From Bacteroidota bacterium (lineage in GTDB: Bacteria; Bacteroidota; Bacteroidia; Cytophagales; Thermoflexibacteraceae): a stretch of DNA of 33,134 nucleotides. The translations under genes were made by a program, and so were the position numbers. Within the stretch, counting starts at the first letter, position 1; the number at the start of each line of letters is the position of its first letter. Location: contig RDXG01000202.1 in assembly GCA_004292785.1 (NCBI GenBank), positions 1 through 33,134 of the forward strand, read 5' to 3'. This document shows, piece by piece, positions 8,082 to 16,110 of this stretch. The notes beneath the pieces were generated by a model that was not told where the DNA came from, ran no database searches, and was given only the letters and a program-made list of their open reading frames with translations.

Positions 8082-8987
8082 TTAGAAATATCCATTTTTT
8101 TTGCGGTCTTCCATAGCCGATTCAGACACTTTGTCATCAACTCTTGCGCCGCGTTCCGAACTTCTTGATGCTGTAATTTCATCAATTACTTCGTCCAGAT
8201 TTTTAGCATCAGAATCAACACTTGCCGTACAAGTCATATCTCCGATGGTTCTAAAACGAACAGTACGGCGAGCAACAGTATCTTCGTGATCAATTCCCAT
8301 AAAATCTGAAAAAGCCAACCATTGTCCTTGACGCAATACACAATCGCGCTCATGAGAAAAATAGATGCTAGGCAGATCAATTTTCTCTCTGCGAATGTAA
8401 TTCCAAACGTCTAATTCAGTCCAATTACTGATCGGAAATACGCGCACATTACCGCCTTTGTTAATTTTGCCGTTGTAAATATTCCAAAGTTCAGGGCGTT
8501 GATTTTTAGGCTCCCATTCTCCAAACTCATTCCTGATCGAAAAGATTCGTTCTTTTGCACGTGCTTTTTCTTCGTCTCTTCTAGCTCCGCCAATGCAAGC
8601 ATCAAATTGATATTGTTCGATGGTGTCGAGCAAAGTAACGCTTTGTAGGGCATTTCTGCTGGCATTTTTGCCTTTTTGCTCTGTTACTCTACCTTCATTT
8701 ATTGAGTCTTGAACGTATCCAACAATCAATTTTTCGCCTGTTTTTTGGATCAGTTGATCTCTAAACTCGATGGTTTCAACAAAATTATGTCCTGTGTCAA
8801 TGTGTACCAATGGAAAAGGAAATTTGGCGGGGCGAAACGCTTTTAAAGCCAAATGAACCAAAGTAATCGAGTCTTTTCCTCCTGAAAAAAGCAATGCAGG
8901 TTTTTCGAATTGCCCTGCCACTTCTCGCATGATATGGATAGACTCGGCTTCTAATTGATCAAGATAATCTAAGGAATATGCCGACAT
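8082..8987 (-). CDS. cysD: Sulfate adenylyltransferase subunit 2
   Basis: Catalytic subunit of ATP sulfurylase: it adenylates sulfate using ATP, driven by the CysN GTPase. The PP-loop nucleotide-binding motif LLFSGGKDS is at residues 32-40. The family motifs VHIDTGHNF and the basic GGARRDEEKARAKER follow, and the C-terminus DRKKNGYF is typical. Length (301 aa) is normal. It is the first gene of a cysDN operon whose upstream region (8988-9264, 277 bp) is shared with divergent odhB. No cysC, cysH or sulfite reductase gene is in the window. Confidence 0.97.
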   Translation of the reverse strand: MSAYSLDYLDQLEAESIHIMREVAGQFEKPALLFSGGKDSITLVHLALKAFRPAKFPFPLVHIDTGHNFVETIEFRDQLIQKTGEKLIVGYVQDSINEGRVTEQKGKNASRNALQSVTLLDTIEQYQFDACIGGARRDEEKARAKERIFSIRNEFGEWEPKNQRPELWNIYNGKINKGGNVRVFPISNWTELDVWNYIRREKIDLPSIYFSHERDCVLRQGQWLAFSDFMGIDHEDTVARRTVRFRTIGDMTCTASVDSDAKNLDEVIDEITASRSSERGARVDDKVSESAMEDRKKNGYF

Positions 8988-9033
8988 AACGCTATGATTT
9001 TTGTGGTCGATTATAAAATATAAATCTTTTTAG

Positions 9034-9057
9034 TATATAGTTATAATAGACTATATA
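9034..9057. promoter_or_regulatory. 8-bp inverted repeat upstream of cysD
   Basis: TATATAGT (9034-9041) and ACTATATA (9050-9057) are exact reverse complements separated by 8 bases, 47 bp upstream of the cysD start. Dyads like this can be operators, but in sequence this AT-rich chance is a serious alternative. No regulator gene is adjacent. Confidence 0.3.
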
Positions 9058-9194
9058 TTTTTTATAAACGCAAATATGAATAAATATTTTGGAATAAAAA
9101 AAAAAATGTAAAATATTGTAGTGGAAGCCAATTAATATTTTCAGAAATATAAAGCACTAAAAATTATTAATTTTACTTTTTTAATAATTCTTAA

Positions 9195-9202
9195 TATCTT
9201 TG
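9195..9202 (+). promoter_or_regulatory. Candidate -7 element for odhB
   Basis: TATCTTTG matches TAnnTTTG and is 63 bp upstream of the odhB ATG, implying a leader of about 55 bases. The leader contains a small hairpin, AACGATT (9222-9228) with AATCGTT (9236-9242). No clear -33 TTG was seen. The rest of this 277-bp divergent region holds no other gene. Confidence 0.45.
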
Positions 9203-9264
9203 AACTGAAAATTGAACTGCCAACGATTCTAAAAAAATCGTTTTACAAAATAAAAACACAAAAT

Positions 9265-10491
9265 ATGAACAACACTGGACAAGTGATCGATATGAAAATC
9301 CCTGCTGTCGGGGAGTCTATCGCCGAAGTAACTTTGGCAAAATGGAGCAAAAAAGATGGCGATTTTGTCAAATTAGACCAAATTATTGGCGAATTGGAAT
9401 CGGACAAAGCCACTTTTGAAATTACAGCCACCGCCACAGGCGTTTTGCGTACCGTTGCAAACGAGGGCGATGTGCTTGCCATCGGCGCATTGTTTTGCAA
9501 AATAGAAGTAGGAGAGGCTTCGGCAACTCCTGCGGTTTCTGCACCTGCCAAAGAAGAAAAAATAGTTAAAACAGAAGTCGTTACAAATAATCCTACTTAT
9601 GCTTCAGGTCATGCGTCGCCTGCGGCTTCCAAAATTTTGTCCGAAAAAGGAATTTCTAGCGAAAGCGTAGAAGGTTCAGGAGTTGGTGGAAGAATTACCA
9701 AAGAAGATGCCATCAACGCAAAACCAGAACAAAAAACTGCTCCTGCAACGGAAAGCAAGCCACAAACCGTAGTAGCAAGTCTTTCAAACGGAAGAAACAC
9801 TCGCAAAGAAAAAATGTCTGCTTTGCGAAAAACCGTTGCAAAACGCCTAGTTGCCGTAAAAAACGAAACCGCCATGCTCACTACTTTCAACGAGGTAGAT
9901 ATGCAAGCGATCATGGATTTGAGAACAAAATACAAAGATATTTTCAAAGAAAAACATCAGATCGGTTTGGGTTTTATGTCGTTTTTTGTGAAGGCTTGTT
10001 GTACGGCTCTCAAAGAATTTCCTTCGGTAAATGCACAAATTAATGGTGAAGAAATTGTTTTTCACGATTTTTGCGACATTTCCATTGCCGTTTCTGCCCC
10101 AAAAGGACTCGTTGTGCCTGTGGTCAGAAATGCGGAAAGTTTGAATTTGGCGGGCATCGAAAAAGAAATTTCGCAGTTAGCCATTAAAGCCAGAGATAAC
10201 AAATTGAGTATTCCAGAAATGACAGGCGGAACTTTCACGATCACCAACGGAGGAGTTTTTGGTTCTTTGATGTCCACACCTATCATTAATGCCCCGCAAG
10301 TGGCGATTTTGGGTATGCACAACATTGTTCAAAGACCGATGGCGATCAACAACCAAGTTGTGATCAGACCGATGATGTATGTGGCACTTTCTTATGACCA
10401 CCGAATTATTGACGGCAGAGAATCCGTAGGATTTTTGGTAAGAGTCAAACAATTACTCGAAGACCCTACCAGATTGTTGTTGGAGGTTTAA
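9265..10491 (+). CDS. odhB: Dihydrolipoyllysine-residue succinyltransferase (E2 of 2-oxoglutarate dehydrogenase)
   Basis: Core E2 enzyme that transfers the succinyl group from a lipoyl arm to CoA in the TCA cycle. An N-terminal lipoyl domain (about 7-82) carries the lipoylation motif ELESDKAT with Lys48. A flexible linker follows, then a peripheral-subunit-binding domain (about 115-150: [13 protein letters not shown]...[10 protein letters not shown]), a second linker, and the catalytic domain (about 180-408) ending with [12 protein letters not shown], where His379 and Asp383 are the catalytic pair. The lipoyl domain sequence and catalytic domain favour the succinyl rather than acetyl form. 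The usual partner sucA/odhA is not adjacent; a restriction-modification gene follows instead. Length 408 aa is typical. Confidence 0.93.
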   Translation: MNNTGQVIDMKIPAVGESIAEVTLAKWSKKDGDFVKLDQIIGELESDKATFEITATATGVLRTVANEGDVLAIGALFCKIEVGEASATPAVSAPAKEEKIVKTEVVTNNPTYASGHASPAASKILSEKGISSESVEGSGVGGRITKEDAINAKPEQKTAPATESKPQTVVASLSNGRNTRKEKMSALRKTVAKRLVAVKNETAMLTTFNEVDMQAIMDLRTKYKDIFKEKHQIGLGFMSFFVKACCTALKEFPSVNAQINGEEIVFHDFCDISIAVSAPKGLVVPVVRNAESLNLAGIEKEISQLAIKARDNKLSIPEMTGGTFTITNGGVFGSLMSTPIINAPQVAILGMHNIVQRPMAINNQVVIRPMMYVALSYDHRIIDGRESVGFLVRVKQLLEDPTRLLLEV

Positions 10492-10513
10492 AAAAAATTA
10501 TAATTTCAATCCA

Positions 10514-10556
10514 AATCCCCCCTGCCCCCCTTTTCAAAGGGGGGGGCAGGGGGATT
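10514..10556. repeat. C-tract/G-tract hairpin repeat
   Basis: A 43-bp palindrome: AATCCCCCCTGCCCCCC on the left pairs with GGGGGGCAGGGGGATT on the right, with one bulged C, around a short T/A loop. It begins 22 bp after the odhB stop and ends 18 bp before the restriction-modification gene. Its pure G/C tracts stand out sharply from surrounding AT-rich DNA. It resembles dispersed extragenic palindromes and could also end odhB transcription. Confidence 0.8.
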
Positions 10557-10574
10557 AACAACAAGCAAAAACTC

Positions 10575-13500
10575 ATGCAAAACGCCCAAAACTATTTCCA
10601 AGATTTACAAAAAATTGACAATCAAGAACTTAGCGAACATTCTTTAAGAACGGCACTCGAAAACTTGTTGAACCAAATCAAAGCCGAAGCCGAATTTTTG
10701 AAAGAAGTAAACATTTTGCAAGAAGGCAAAAGAATCGGCAAATCAGGTGTGCCTGATTTTAGAATCACGTCTTCAAAAGGAAGTGTTGGTTACATCGAAA
10801 CCAAAAAAATTGGCGAAAATTTGGCTGAAATCGCAGTTTCTGATCAAATACAAAAATACCAAGAACTCAACGACAATATTTTATTGACCGATTATTGTGC
10901 ATTTTGGTGGTTAAAAGGCAATACGATTGTCCAAAAATTAGACTTTTGTCAGCCCGAAGAAGTGGGAAATATCGAGGCAAAATTTGATTCTGAAAAAGGG
11001 CGAAAGCTAGAAATTTTGATCCAAAATTTTTTGAGAGAAACCCCAAAAGGAGTCAATAATGCACACGATTTGGCGAAAGCTTTGGCGGTAAGAACGCGCT
11101 TTTTGAAAAATAATTTGCAAGAACTTTTGCAAAGCCAAATCCAAAACGAAGAATTACTGCCTTTGAGAGGTTTGTACGATTATTTTAAAAGCATTGTTTC
11201 TGACGAGTTTAGCATCAAAAATTTTGCTGATACTTTTGCGCAAACTTTTTCTTACAGTTTGTTTTTGGCAAAACTCAACGCCGAAAATCAGGTTTTGACT
11301 TTGCAAAATGTCAAAAATTTTATTCCTATTTCCTTTGGCGTAATTCGTGAAATTGCAGGCTTTTTGGAAAAATTGGAATCTGACGAATACAGAAAAATAG
11401 CTTGGGTTATCAAAGAAATTATCAATGTAGTCGATAATTTGGATTTAGAACCGATCCGAAATAGCCTTTCGTTTAACAAAAATATACAAGTTCAAAACGA
11501 AACCGCCGCCGACCCTTATTTGTATTTTTATGAAGATTTTTTAGGGCAATACGACCCAAAATTGCGCAAGGCAAAAGGCGTTTATTATACTCCTCCTGCG
11601 GTAGTAAATTTTATTGTCAGGGCAATAGATCAGGTTTTGCAAAAAGATTTTCAGATCGAAAGCGGTTTGGCAGACAAAAACAAAGTTACAGTTTTGGATT
11701 TTGCCACAGGCACAGGAACGTTTATTTTGGAAATTTTGAAAGTCATTTTTGAGAAAATTCCGCAAGATTCCACATACAGAAACGATATTGTGCAAAATCA
11801 TATTCTCAAAAATTTGTACGGTTTTGAATATTTGATTGCCCCTTATACGGTTGCGCATCTCAAATTATCGCAATTTTTAAAGGATAATGCCTATGATTTT
11901 AACAAAAAAGATCGTTTGCAAATTTATCTAACCAATACGCTAGAACCGCTTGAAACACAGCCCAATTTTTTCTTACCTGAACTTTCAAAAGAGGGAACAA
12001 AAGCTCAAAATTTGAAAAAGCAACCTGTTTTGGTGATTTGTGGAAATCCGCCTTATTCATATCATTCTGCCAACAAAAATAAATGGATTTTGGATAGAAT
12101 TAATGAATATAAAAAAGTAGGAAATGAAAGTCTTGACGAAAAAAACTCGAAAGGATTACAAGACGATTATGTCAAATTTATTCGTTTTGCAGAATGGAAA
12201 ATGCAACAAGTGGATCAGGGAGTGGTGGGTATTGTTTCCAATCATTCGTTTTTAGACAATCCTACTTTTAGGTTGATGCGAAAAAGTTTGATGAACACTT
12301 TTGGGCATATTTATTTGATTGATTTGCATGGAAATGCCAAGAAAAAAGAAACAACTCCTGAGGGACAAAAAGATCAAAACGTTTTTGACATCGAACAAGG
12401 TGTAAGTATTTCTATTTTTGTCAAAAATCCTAAAATCACGGAATCTAAGATTTTTTATGCCGATTTTTATGGCACAAGACAGCATAAATTTGATTTGTGC
12501 CTCGAAAACGACCTTAAAAGTATAGATTGGCAGGTGCTTAATCCAAAAATGCCTTTTTATTTGTTCAAACCACAAAATATTACGCATGAAGTTCAATACA
12601 ACACTTTTTGGTCTGTGAAAGATATTTTTAATGTGCAAAGTGTGGGTGTGGTTACTGCTAATGACAATCTATTAATGGCTAAAAATTTTAAAATCCTCAA
12701 TAAAAGGGTTGAAAAATTGATAACTGCTGAAGATGCAAGGCAAATAGTAGAATGGTTTAAATTGGACAATAAATATAAACCTATCTTAAAAAAGTTTTTA
12801 CAAGATTTTGAAAATGGTACAAAAAAACGTGAAAATGTAAAAATAGATGCCATTAATTATAAGCCATTTGACAAACGAGTTCTTTGGTACGACAATGATT
12901 TGGTGGAGAGAATGAGAAGTTCTTTTGTTAAAAATTTTGAACAAGAAAACATAGGACTTGTATTTGTGCGATCTACGTCTAATATTCCTTATTCTCACGT
13001 ATTGTGTGTGGACAAACCAATTGTTGGAAGATTTTTTACTGATGCGGCTTGTGTGAGTTATCTAAGCCCACTTTACGTTTACCAAAAAAAAGAACACAAA
13101 TTAGACCTAAACCAAAATCCAAAATATGCTCGCAAACTCAAAAAATTGCAAAAAGAGTTTCAAATTGCAGAAGAAGTTTTGGAAGAAAGCAAAATTTTAG
13201 CAGAAAATATTGCTGATGGCAAACAAAAAAATGTTTTTTTAGATAGTTTAAACAAGGTTTTTGAAGAAGCCAAAACTTGTTACGAAAAAAATATTTCCAA
13301 TTTGGAAAGCGAATACAGCACGCAAAAACCAAACGCAAACGGCTATGAAAAAACTGAAAATTTTACGCCCGCTTTTCAAAAATTTTTGGAAAATTACAAT
13401 GATGACGCAAGTCCTGAACAAGTGTTGGCGTACATTTATGCCGTTTTGCACAGCCCAAATTACCGCTTGCAATATGCAGATTTTTTGAAAATGGATTTTC

Positions 13501-13895
13501 CTAAAATTCCTTTTCCTAATTCTTTGCCAACTTTCGAAAATTTAGCAAGGCTCGGTCAGGAACTCATAGATGCCCATTTGTTGCGCAAAATTCCAGCTCT
13601 GGAAGTAGGTATGGCAATAGGAAATGGCACAAATGAAGTGTCTGAAATTCGTTATGTATCCGAGTCTGAGGTTTTGGGCAAAAAAATAGGCAAACTTTAC
13701 TACAACAAAACCCAATATTTTGACAAAGTTAGTCCCGAAATTTGGGATTTTCAAGTGGGAGCTTACAAAGTTTTAGAAAAATATTTGAAAGATCGCAAAG
13801 GCGAAATACTTGAAAATGAGGAAGTTAGGCATTTGGAAAACGTGATCAAAGTTTTGGCTTTTACGCTAGAAAAAATGCTAGAAATAGACAAATAA
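10575..13895 (+). CDS. Single-chain restriction-modification enzyme, type ISP/IIG-like
   Basis: Predicted bifunctional DNA endonuclease and N6-adenine methyltransferase, 1106 aa. The N-terminus has a PD-(D/E)XK nuclease pattern: VPDF with Asp61, then YIETKK with Glu75 and Lys77. A helical linker follows (about 130-320). The methyltransferase has motif X-like KGVYYTP (334-340), SAM-binding motif I DFATGTGTF (375-383) and catalytic NPPY (491-494). The C-terminal part resembles the type ISP target-recognition region, including INYKPFDKRVLWYD and, near residue 965, HSPNYRLQYADFLKMDFPKI. Classical type ISP enzymes (about 1500-1600 aa) carry a helicase between nuclease and methylase; I see none here. 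No separate specificity or methylase gene is adjacent. It lies between odhB and lipB and is bracketed by hairpin repeats, suggesting horizontal gain. The target sequence is not predictable. Confidence 0.88.
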   Translation: MQNAQNYFQDLQKIDNQELSEHSLRTALENLLNQIKAEAEFLKEVNILQEGKRIGKSGVPDFRITSSKGSVGYIETKKIGENLAEIAVSDQIQKYQELNDNILLTDYCAFWWLKGNTIVQKLDFCQPEEVGNIEAKFDSEKGRKLEILIQNFLRETPKGVNNAHDLAKALAVRTRFLKNNLQELLQSQIQNEELLPLRGLYDYFKSIVSDEFSIKNFADTFAQTFSYSLFLAKLNAENQVLTLQNVKNFIPISFGVIREIAGFLEKLESDEYRKIAWVIKEIINVVDNLDLEPIRNSLSFNKNIQVQNETAADPYLYFYEDFLGQYDPKLRKAKGVYYTPPAVVNFIVRAIDQVLQKDFQIESGLADKNKVTVLDFATGTGTFILEILKVIFEKIPQDSTYRNDIVQNHILKNLYGFEYLIAPYTVAHLKLSQFLKDNAYDFNKKDRLQIYLTNTLEPLETQPNFFLPELSKEGTKAQNLKKQPVLVICGNPPYSYHSANKNKWILDRINEYKKVGNESLDEKNSKGLQDDYVKFIRFAEWKMQQVDQGVVGIVSNHSFLDNPTFRLMRKSLMNTFGHIYLIDLHGNAKKKETTPEGQKDQNVFDIEQGVSISIFVKNPKITESKIFYADFYGTRQHKFDLCLENDLKSIDWQVLNPKMPFYLFKPQNITHEVQYNTFWSVKDIFNVQSVGVVTANDNLLMAKNFKILNKRVEKLITAEDARQIVEWFKLDNKYKPILKKFLQDFENGTKKRENVKIDAINYKPFDKRVLWYDNDLVERMRSSFVKNFEQENIGLVFVRSTSNIPYSHVLCVDKPIVGRFFTDAACVSYLSPLYVYQKKEHKLDLNQNPKYARKLKKLQKEFQIAEEVLEESKILAENIADGKQKNVFLDSLNKVFEEAKTCYEKNISNLESEYSTQKPNANGYEKTENFTPAFQKFLENYNDDASPEQVLAYIYAVLHSPNYRLQYADFLKMDFPKIPFPNSLPTFENLARLGQELIDAHLLRKIPALEVGMAIGNGTNEVSEIRYVSESEVLGKKIGKLYYNKTQYFDKVSPEIWDFQVGAYKVLEKYLKDRKGEILENEEVRHLENVIKVLAFTLEKMLEIDK

Positions 13896-13900
13896 ACTCT

Positions 13901-13924
13901 GTAACACAGACTTTAGTCTGTGTA
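13901..13924. repeat. Palindromic intergenic repeat, third and perfect copy
   Basis: GTAACACAGACT followed by TT and AGTCTGTGT: arms 13904-13912 and 13915-13923 pair over 9 bp without mismatch. It begins 6 bp after the stop of the restriction-modification gene. It is the same family as the two copies between cysD and cysN. Confidence 0.8.
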
Positions 13925-13941
13925 ACTTATTGAAAAAACAC

Positions 13942-13972
13942 AACTGTCAGACATTTGTCGGACAGTTTTTTT
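13942..13972 (+). terminator. Rho-independent terminator after the restriction-modification gene
   Basis: AACTGTC (13942-13948) pairs with GACAGTT (13961-13967), extended inside by GAC/GTC after one mismatch, and is followed at once by a run of seven T. It lies just before lipB, so lipB should be transcribed separately. Confidence 0.8.
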
Positions 13973-13991
13973 GGGATTAAATCGAAAAATC

Positions 13992-14705
13992 ATGAAAAAT
14001 ACAGAAGTTTTTGTGCAACAAATTGGGATTATGCCTTACGCAGAGGCTTGGGCGTATCAAGAAAAATTATTCCAGAAAGTAATTGATCAAAAACTCGAAA
14101 ACCGAGATGCGCAAAGCCAAAATCCTACGGAAAATTATTTGATTTTTTGCCAACATCCTCATGTTTATACGCTTGGCAAAAGCGGAAAAGATTCGCATTT
14201 GTTAATTGACGAACAAAAATTAAAGGAAATTGAGGCAACTTATTTCCAAATTAATCGCGGCGGCGACATTACTTATCACGGTTTTGGGCAAGTGGTGGCT
14301 TATCCGATTTTGGATTTAGACAATTTTTTTACCGACATTCACAAATACTTGCGTTTTATGGAGGAGGCAGTCATCAAAACTTTGGCAGATTATAGCATTT
14401 TGGCAAGCCGAATCGATAAATTGACAGGCGTTTGGATTGGTGCAAACACAGAAAATCCGCGCAAAATTTGTGCGATTGGCGTAAAAACGAGTCGTTGGGT
14501 AACCATGCATGGTTTTGCCTTAAATGTGAACACAGATTTGAGTTATTTTCAGCACATTGTCCCCTGCGGAATTACAGACAAAGCTGTTACTTCGATGCAA
14601 AAAGAATTAGGTAAAACTTTGATTATCAGCGAAGTAGAACAAAAACTCATGTTTCATTTGGCAGAATTATTTGGCATGAAACTCAAACACGTTGTCAATT
14701 TTTGA
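13992..14705 (+). CDS. lipB: Lipoyl(octanoyl) transferase
   Basis: Transfers octanoate from octanoyl-ACP to the lipoyl domains of E2 and GcvH proteins, the first step of lipoate attachment; LipA then adds sulfur. Family motifs are present: HPHVYTLGKSG (55-65), RGGDITYHG (89-97), the catalytic lysine region CAIGVKTSRWVTMHG with Lys165, and the catalytic Cys192 in HIVPCGI. The ATG at 13992 gives 237 aa, a normal length; the frame can be extended to a TTG at 13971, but that codon sits in the T-run of the preceding terminator. Its substrate protein OdhB is encoded just before the restriction-modification gene. lipA is not in the window. Confidence 0.96.
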   Translation: MKNTEVFVQQIGIMPYAEAWAYQEKLFQKVIDQKLENRDAQSQNPTENYLIFCQHPHVYTLGKSGKDSHLLIDEQKLKEIEATYFQINRGGDITYHGFGQVVAYPILDLDNFFTDIHKYLRFMEEAVIKTLADYSILASRIDKLTGVWIGANTENPRKICAIGVKTSRWVTMHGFALNVNTDLSYFQHIVPCGITDKAVTSMQKELGKTLIISEVEQKLMFHLAELFGMKLKHVVNF

Positions 14706-14717
14706 TCATTGACAACG
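14690..14717. terminator. 10-bp hairpin spanning the lipB stop codon
   Basis: CGTTGTCAAT (14690-14699) and ATTGACAACG (14708-14717) pair perfectly; the lipB TGA (14703-14705) is in the loop. It lies between convergent lipB and the gene ending at 14725, and is followed by a short T-run on the plus strand (CCTATTTTT). Confidence 0.7.
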
Positions 14718-14724
14718 CCTATTT

Positions 14725-15072
14725 TTAGCCGCGAGTTTTTTTGTGCCAAACATACCAACCCAAAAATCCTGTTAAAAAAATGAAGGCATAATTTCCAAAT
14801 TCCATATACAAATACACAAAAAATAAGGAAAAAACCACAAATAAAAGTTGGCTAAAATCTGTGCCTTTTTTGGCTTTGTTTCTTGCAAATGCACCTTTAA
14901 TTTTAGAAATCCGCCTTTCTCTGATCAAATTTTCCGCTTCGGTTTCGTTCAAAGTTTTTTCCATTTCTGCTTTTCTTTGTTTGCGTTCCTCTTCCTCTGG
15001 ATTATAATATCGAGGTTGATAACTGAAACTTTTGTATTTGGGTAATTTGACTAACGAAGGTAGTTTTAGCAT
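14725..15072 (-). CDS. Small conserved membrane protein, function unknown
   Basis: 115 aa. The N-terminal half is soluble and charged: a KLPKYKSFSYQPRYYNPEEE segment, then a basic helical stretch (about 30-70). Two hydrophobic segments follow (about 75-92 and 95-108), ending WYVWHKKTRG. Proteins with the PKY(K/R)SFxYxPRYYxPE opening occur in Bacteroidota; I know of no function. It is divergent from the gene at 15216. The intergenic space holds a -7-like TAACTTTG for this gene. Confidence 0.7.
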   Translation of the reverse strand: MLKLPSLVKLPKYKSFSYQPRYYNPEEEERKQRKAEMEKTLNETEAENLIRERRISKIKGAFARNKAKKGTDFSQLLFVVFSLFFVYLYMEFGNYAFIFLTGFLGWYVWHKKTRG

Positions 15073-15107
15073 ATTTTTAGATGTTTTTATAATTTTTATC
15101 TCAAAAA

Positions 15108-15115
15108 CAAAGTTA
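15108..15115 (-). promoter_or_regulatory. Candidate -7 element for the 14725-15072 gene
   Basis: On the minus strand TAACTTTG matches TAnnTTTG, 35 bp upstream of the start. It is identical to the element proposed for rpoC. No clear -33 motif was found. Confidence 0.45.
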
Positions 15116-15185
15116 CTAATTTTTTTTTGAAAAAACTTTTTGCTTTCAAATTTAACAAAAAATTTATCTTTTTTAGAAATATTAC

Positions 15186-15193
15186 TACTTTTG
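15186..15193 (+). promoter_or_regulatory. Candidate -7 element for the HupE/UreJ-like gene
   Basis: TACTTTTG matches TAnnTTTG and ends 22 bp before the ATG at 15216, leaving a leader of roughly 15 bases. Short leaders of this kind are plausible in Bacteroidota. No clear -33 motif. Confidence 0.45.
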
Positions 15194-15215
15194 CAGATAT
15201 TTTAAAAAAAAGTCC

Positions 15216-15821
15216 ATGAATCCTTTTGAAACTTATTTTTTGCTTGGTTTAGAACACATTACAGATGCCAATGGTTACGATCACATCTTGTTTATTGTTG
15301 CTCTTTGTGCCGTTTATCAAATCTACGAATGGAAAAAATTATTGTTTTTAATTACTTCTTTTACTATCGGGCATTCTATTACTTTGGCTTTGGCAACTTT
15401 GCAAGTGCTTCAAATTCCTAGTGATTTTATCGAATTCTTGATTCCTGTTACCATTTTAATTACTTCTTTTCTTAATTTTTCTGAAAGTCCGCAATCGTCT
15501 TTTAATGCTGCAAGTCGTGAAAAAAATCAATTTTCTTTGCGCAGATATTTTGTTGCCATCGGTTTTGGGCTAATTCATGGCTTGGGTTTTTCCAATTATT
15601 TGCAAAGTTTATTAGGAAAACAACAAGATTTGTTTGTTCCGCTTTTATCGTTTAATTTGGGCTTAGAAATTGGGCAATTATTGATTGTGGCGGTGGTTTC
15701 TGTGATTACTTTTTTGTTAGTGAATGTTTTGATGATCAAAAAACGTGATTTGGTTTTGACTTTATCAGGAGCAACCGCAGGAATTTCTTTAATTTTGATC
15801 GGACAAAATTGGATTTTTTAG
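15216..15821 (+). CDS. HupE/UreJ-like membrane protein
   Basis: Polytopic membrane protein of 201 aa with about six hydrophobic segments. It resembles the HupE/UreJ family (PF13795 type), whose members are suspected nickel or cobalt permeases in hydrogenase and urease clusters. Potential metal ligands are near the N-terminus (GLEHITDANGYDHILF), with further histidines in TIGHS and FGLIHGLGFSNYL. No hydrogenase or urease gene is nearby, so the substrate is open; many Bacteroidota carry this stand-alone form. The next gene is 67 bp downstream on the same strand. Confidence 0.75.
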   Translation: MNPFETYFLLGLEHITDANGYDHILFIVALCAVYQIYEWKKLLFLITSFTIGHSITLALATLQVLQIPSDFIEFLIPVTILITSFLNFSESPQSSFNAASREKNQFSLRRYFVAIGFGLIHGLGFSNYLQSLLGKQQDLFVPLLSFNLGLEIGQLLIVAVVSVITFLLVNVLMIKKRDLVLTLSGATAGISLILIGQNWIF

Positions 15822-15888
15822 CTTTTTAATCAATTAATACCAAAAAAATAGCGTAATTGCGCAAATTTTCAATACTTTTTTATATTTT

Positions 15889-16110
15889 ATGGAAATCGAA
15901 AAAAATAAAGAATCCAACGAACCAGATTTTGCGTTCAAAAGTGTAAATTATCAATTTATGCTTGCGGGAATTGCGGTTTTACTTATTGGTTTTGTGGTAA
16001 TGTCTATGGACAAAGAACCTTATGGATTTGGCTTTTATGGGCTAACTTTGGGGCCTGCGATTGTGATGATTGGTTTTATTTTCCAATATTTTGCTATTTT
16101 TAAAAAATGA
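15889..16110 (+). CDS. DUF3098 family small membrane protein
   Basis: 73 aa with two hydrophobic segments (about 23-43 and 53-71) separated by a short polar loop. The pattern DFAFKSVNYQFMLAGI then LTLGPAIVMIGFI matches DUF3098, a Bacteroidota family with no established function, often found near cell-division gene ftsX. Here its stop overlaps the yaaA start (ATGA at 16107-16110), so the two are translationally coupled. Confidence 0.85.
   Translation: MEIEKNKESNEPDFAFKSVNYQFMLAGIAVLLIGFVVMSMDKEPYGFGFYGLTLGPAIVMIGFIFQYFAIFKK

Noticed and set aside
10105-10490. Minus-strand reading frames inside odhB
   Set aside because: Antisense shadows of a firmly identified gene; the same applies to the many opposite-strand frames in rpoC, the restriction-modification gene, the helicase and the sensor phosphatase.
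13971-13991. TTG start for lipB
   Set aside because: The codon lies at the end of the T-run of the preceding terminator; the ATG at 13992 gives a standard-length protein.
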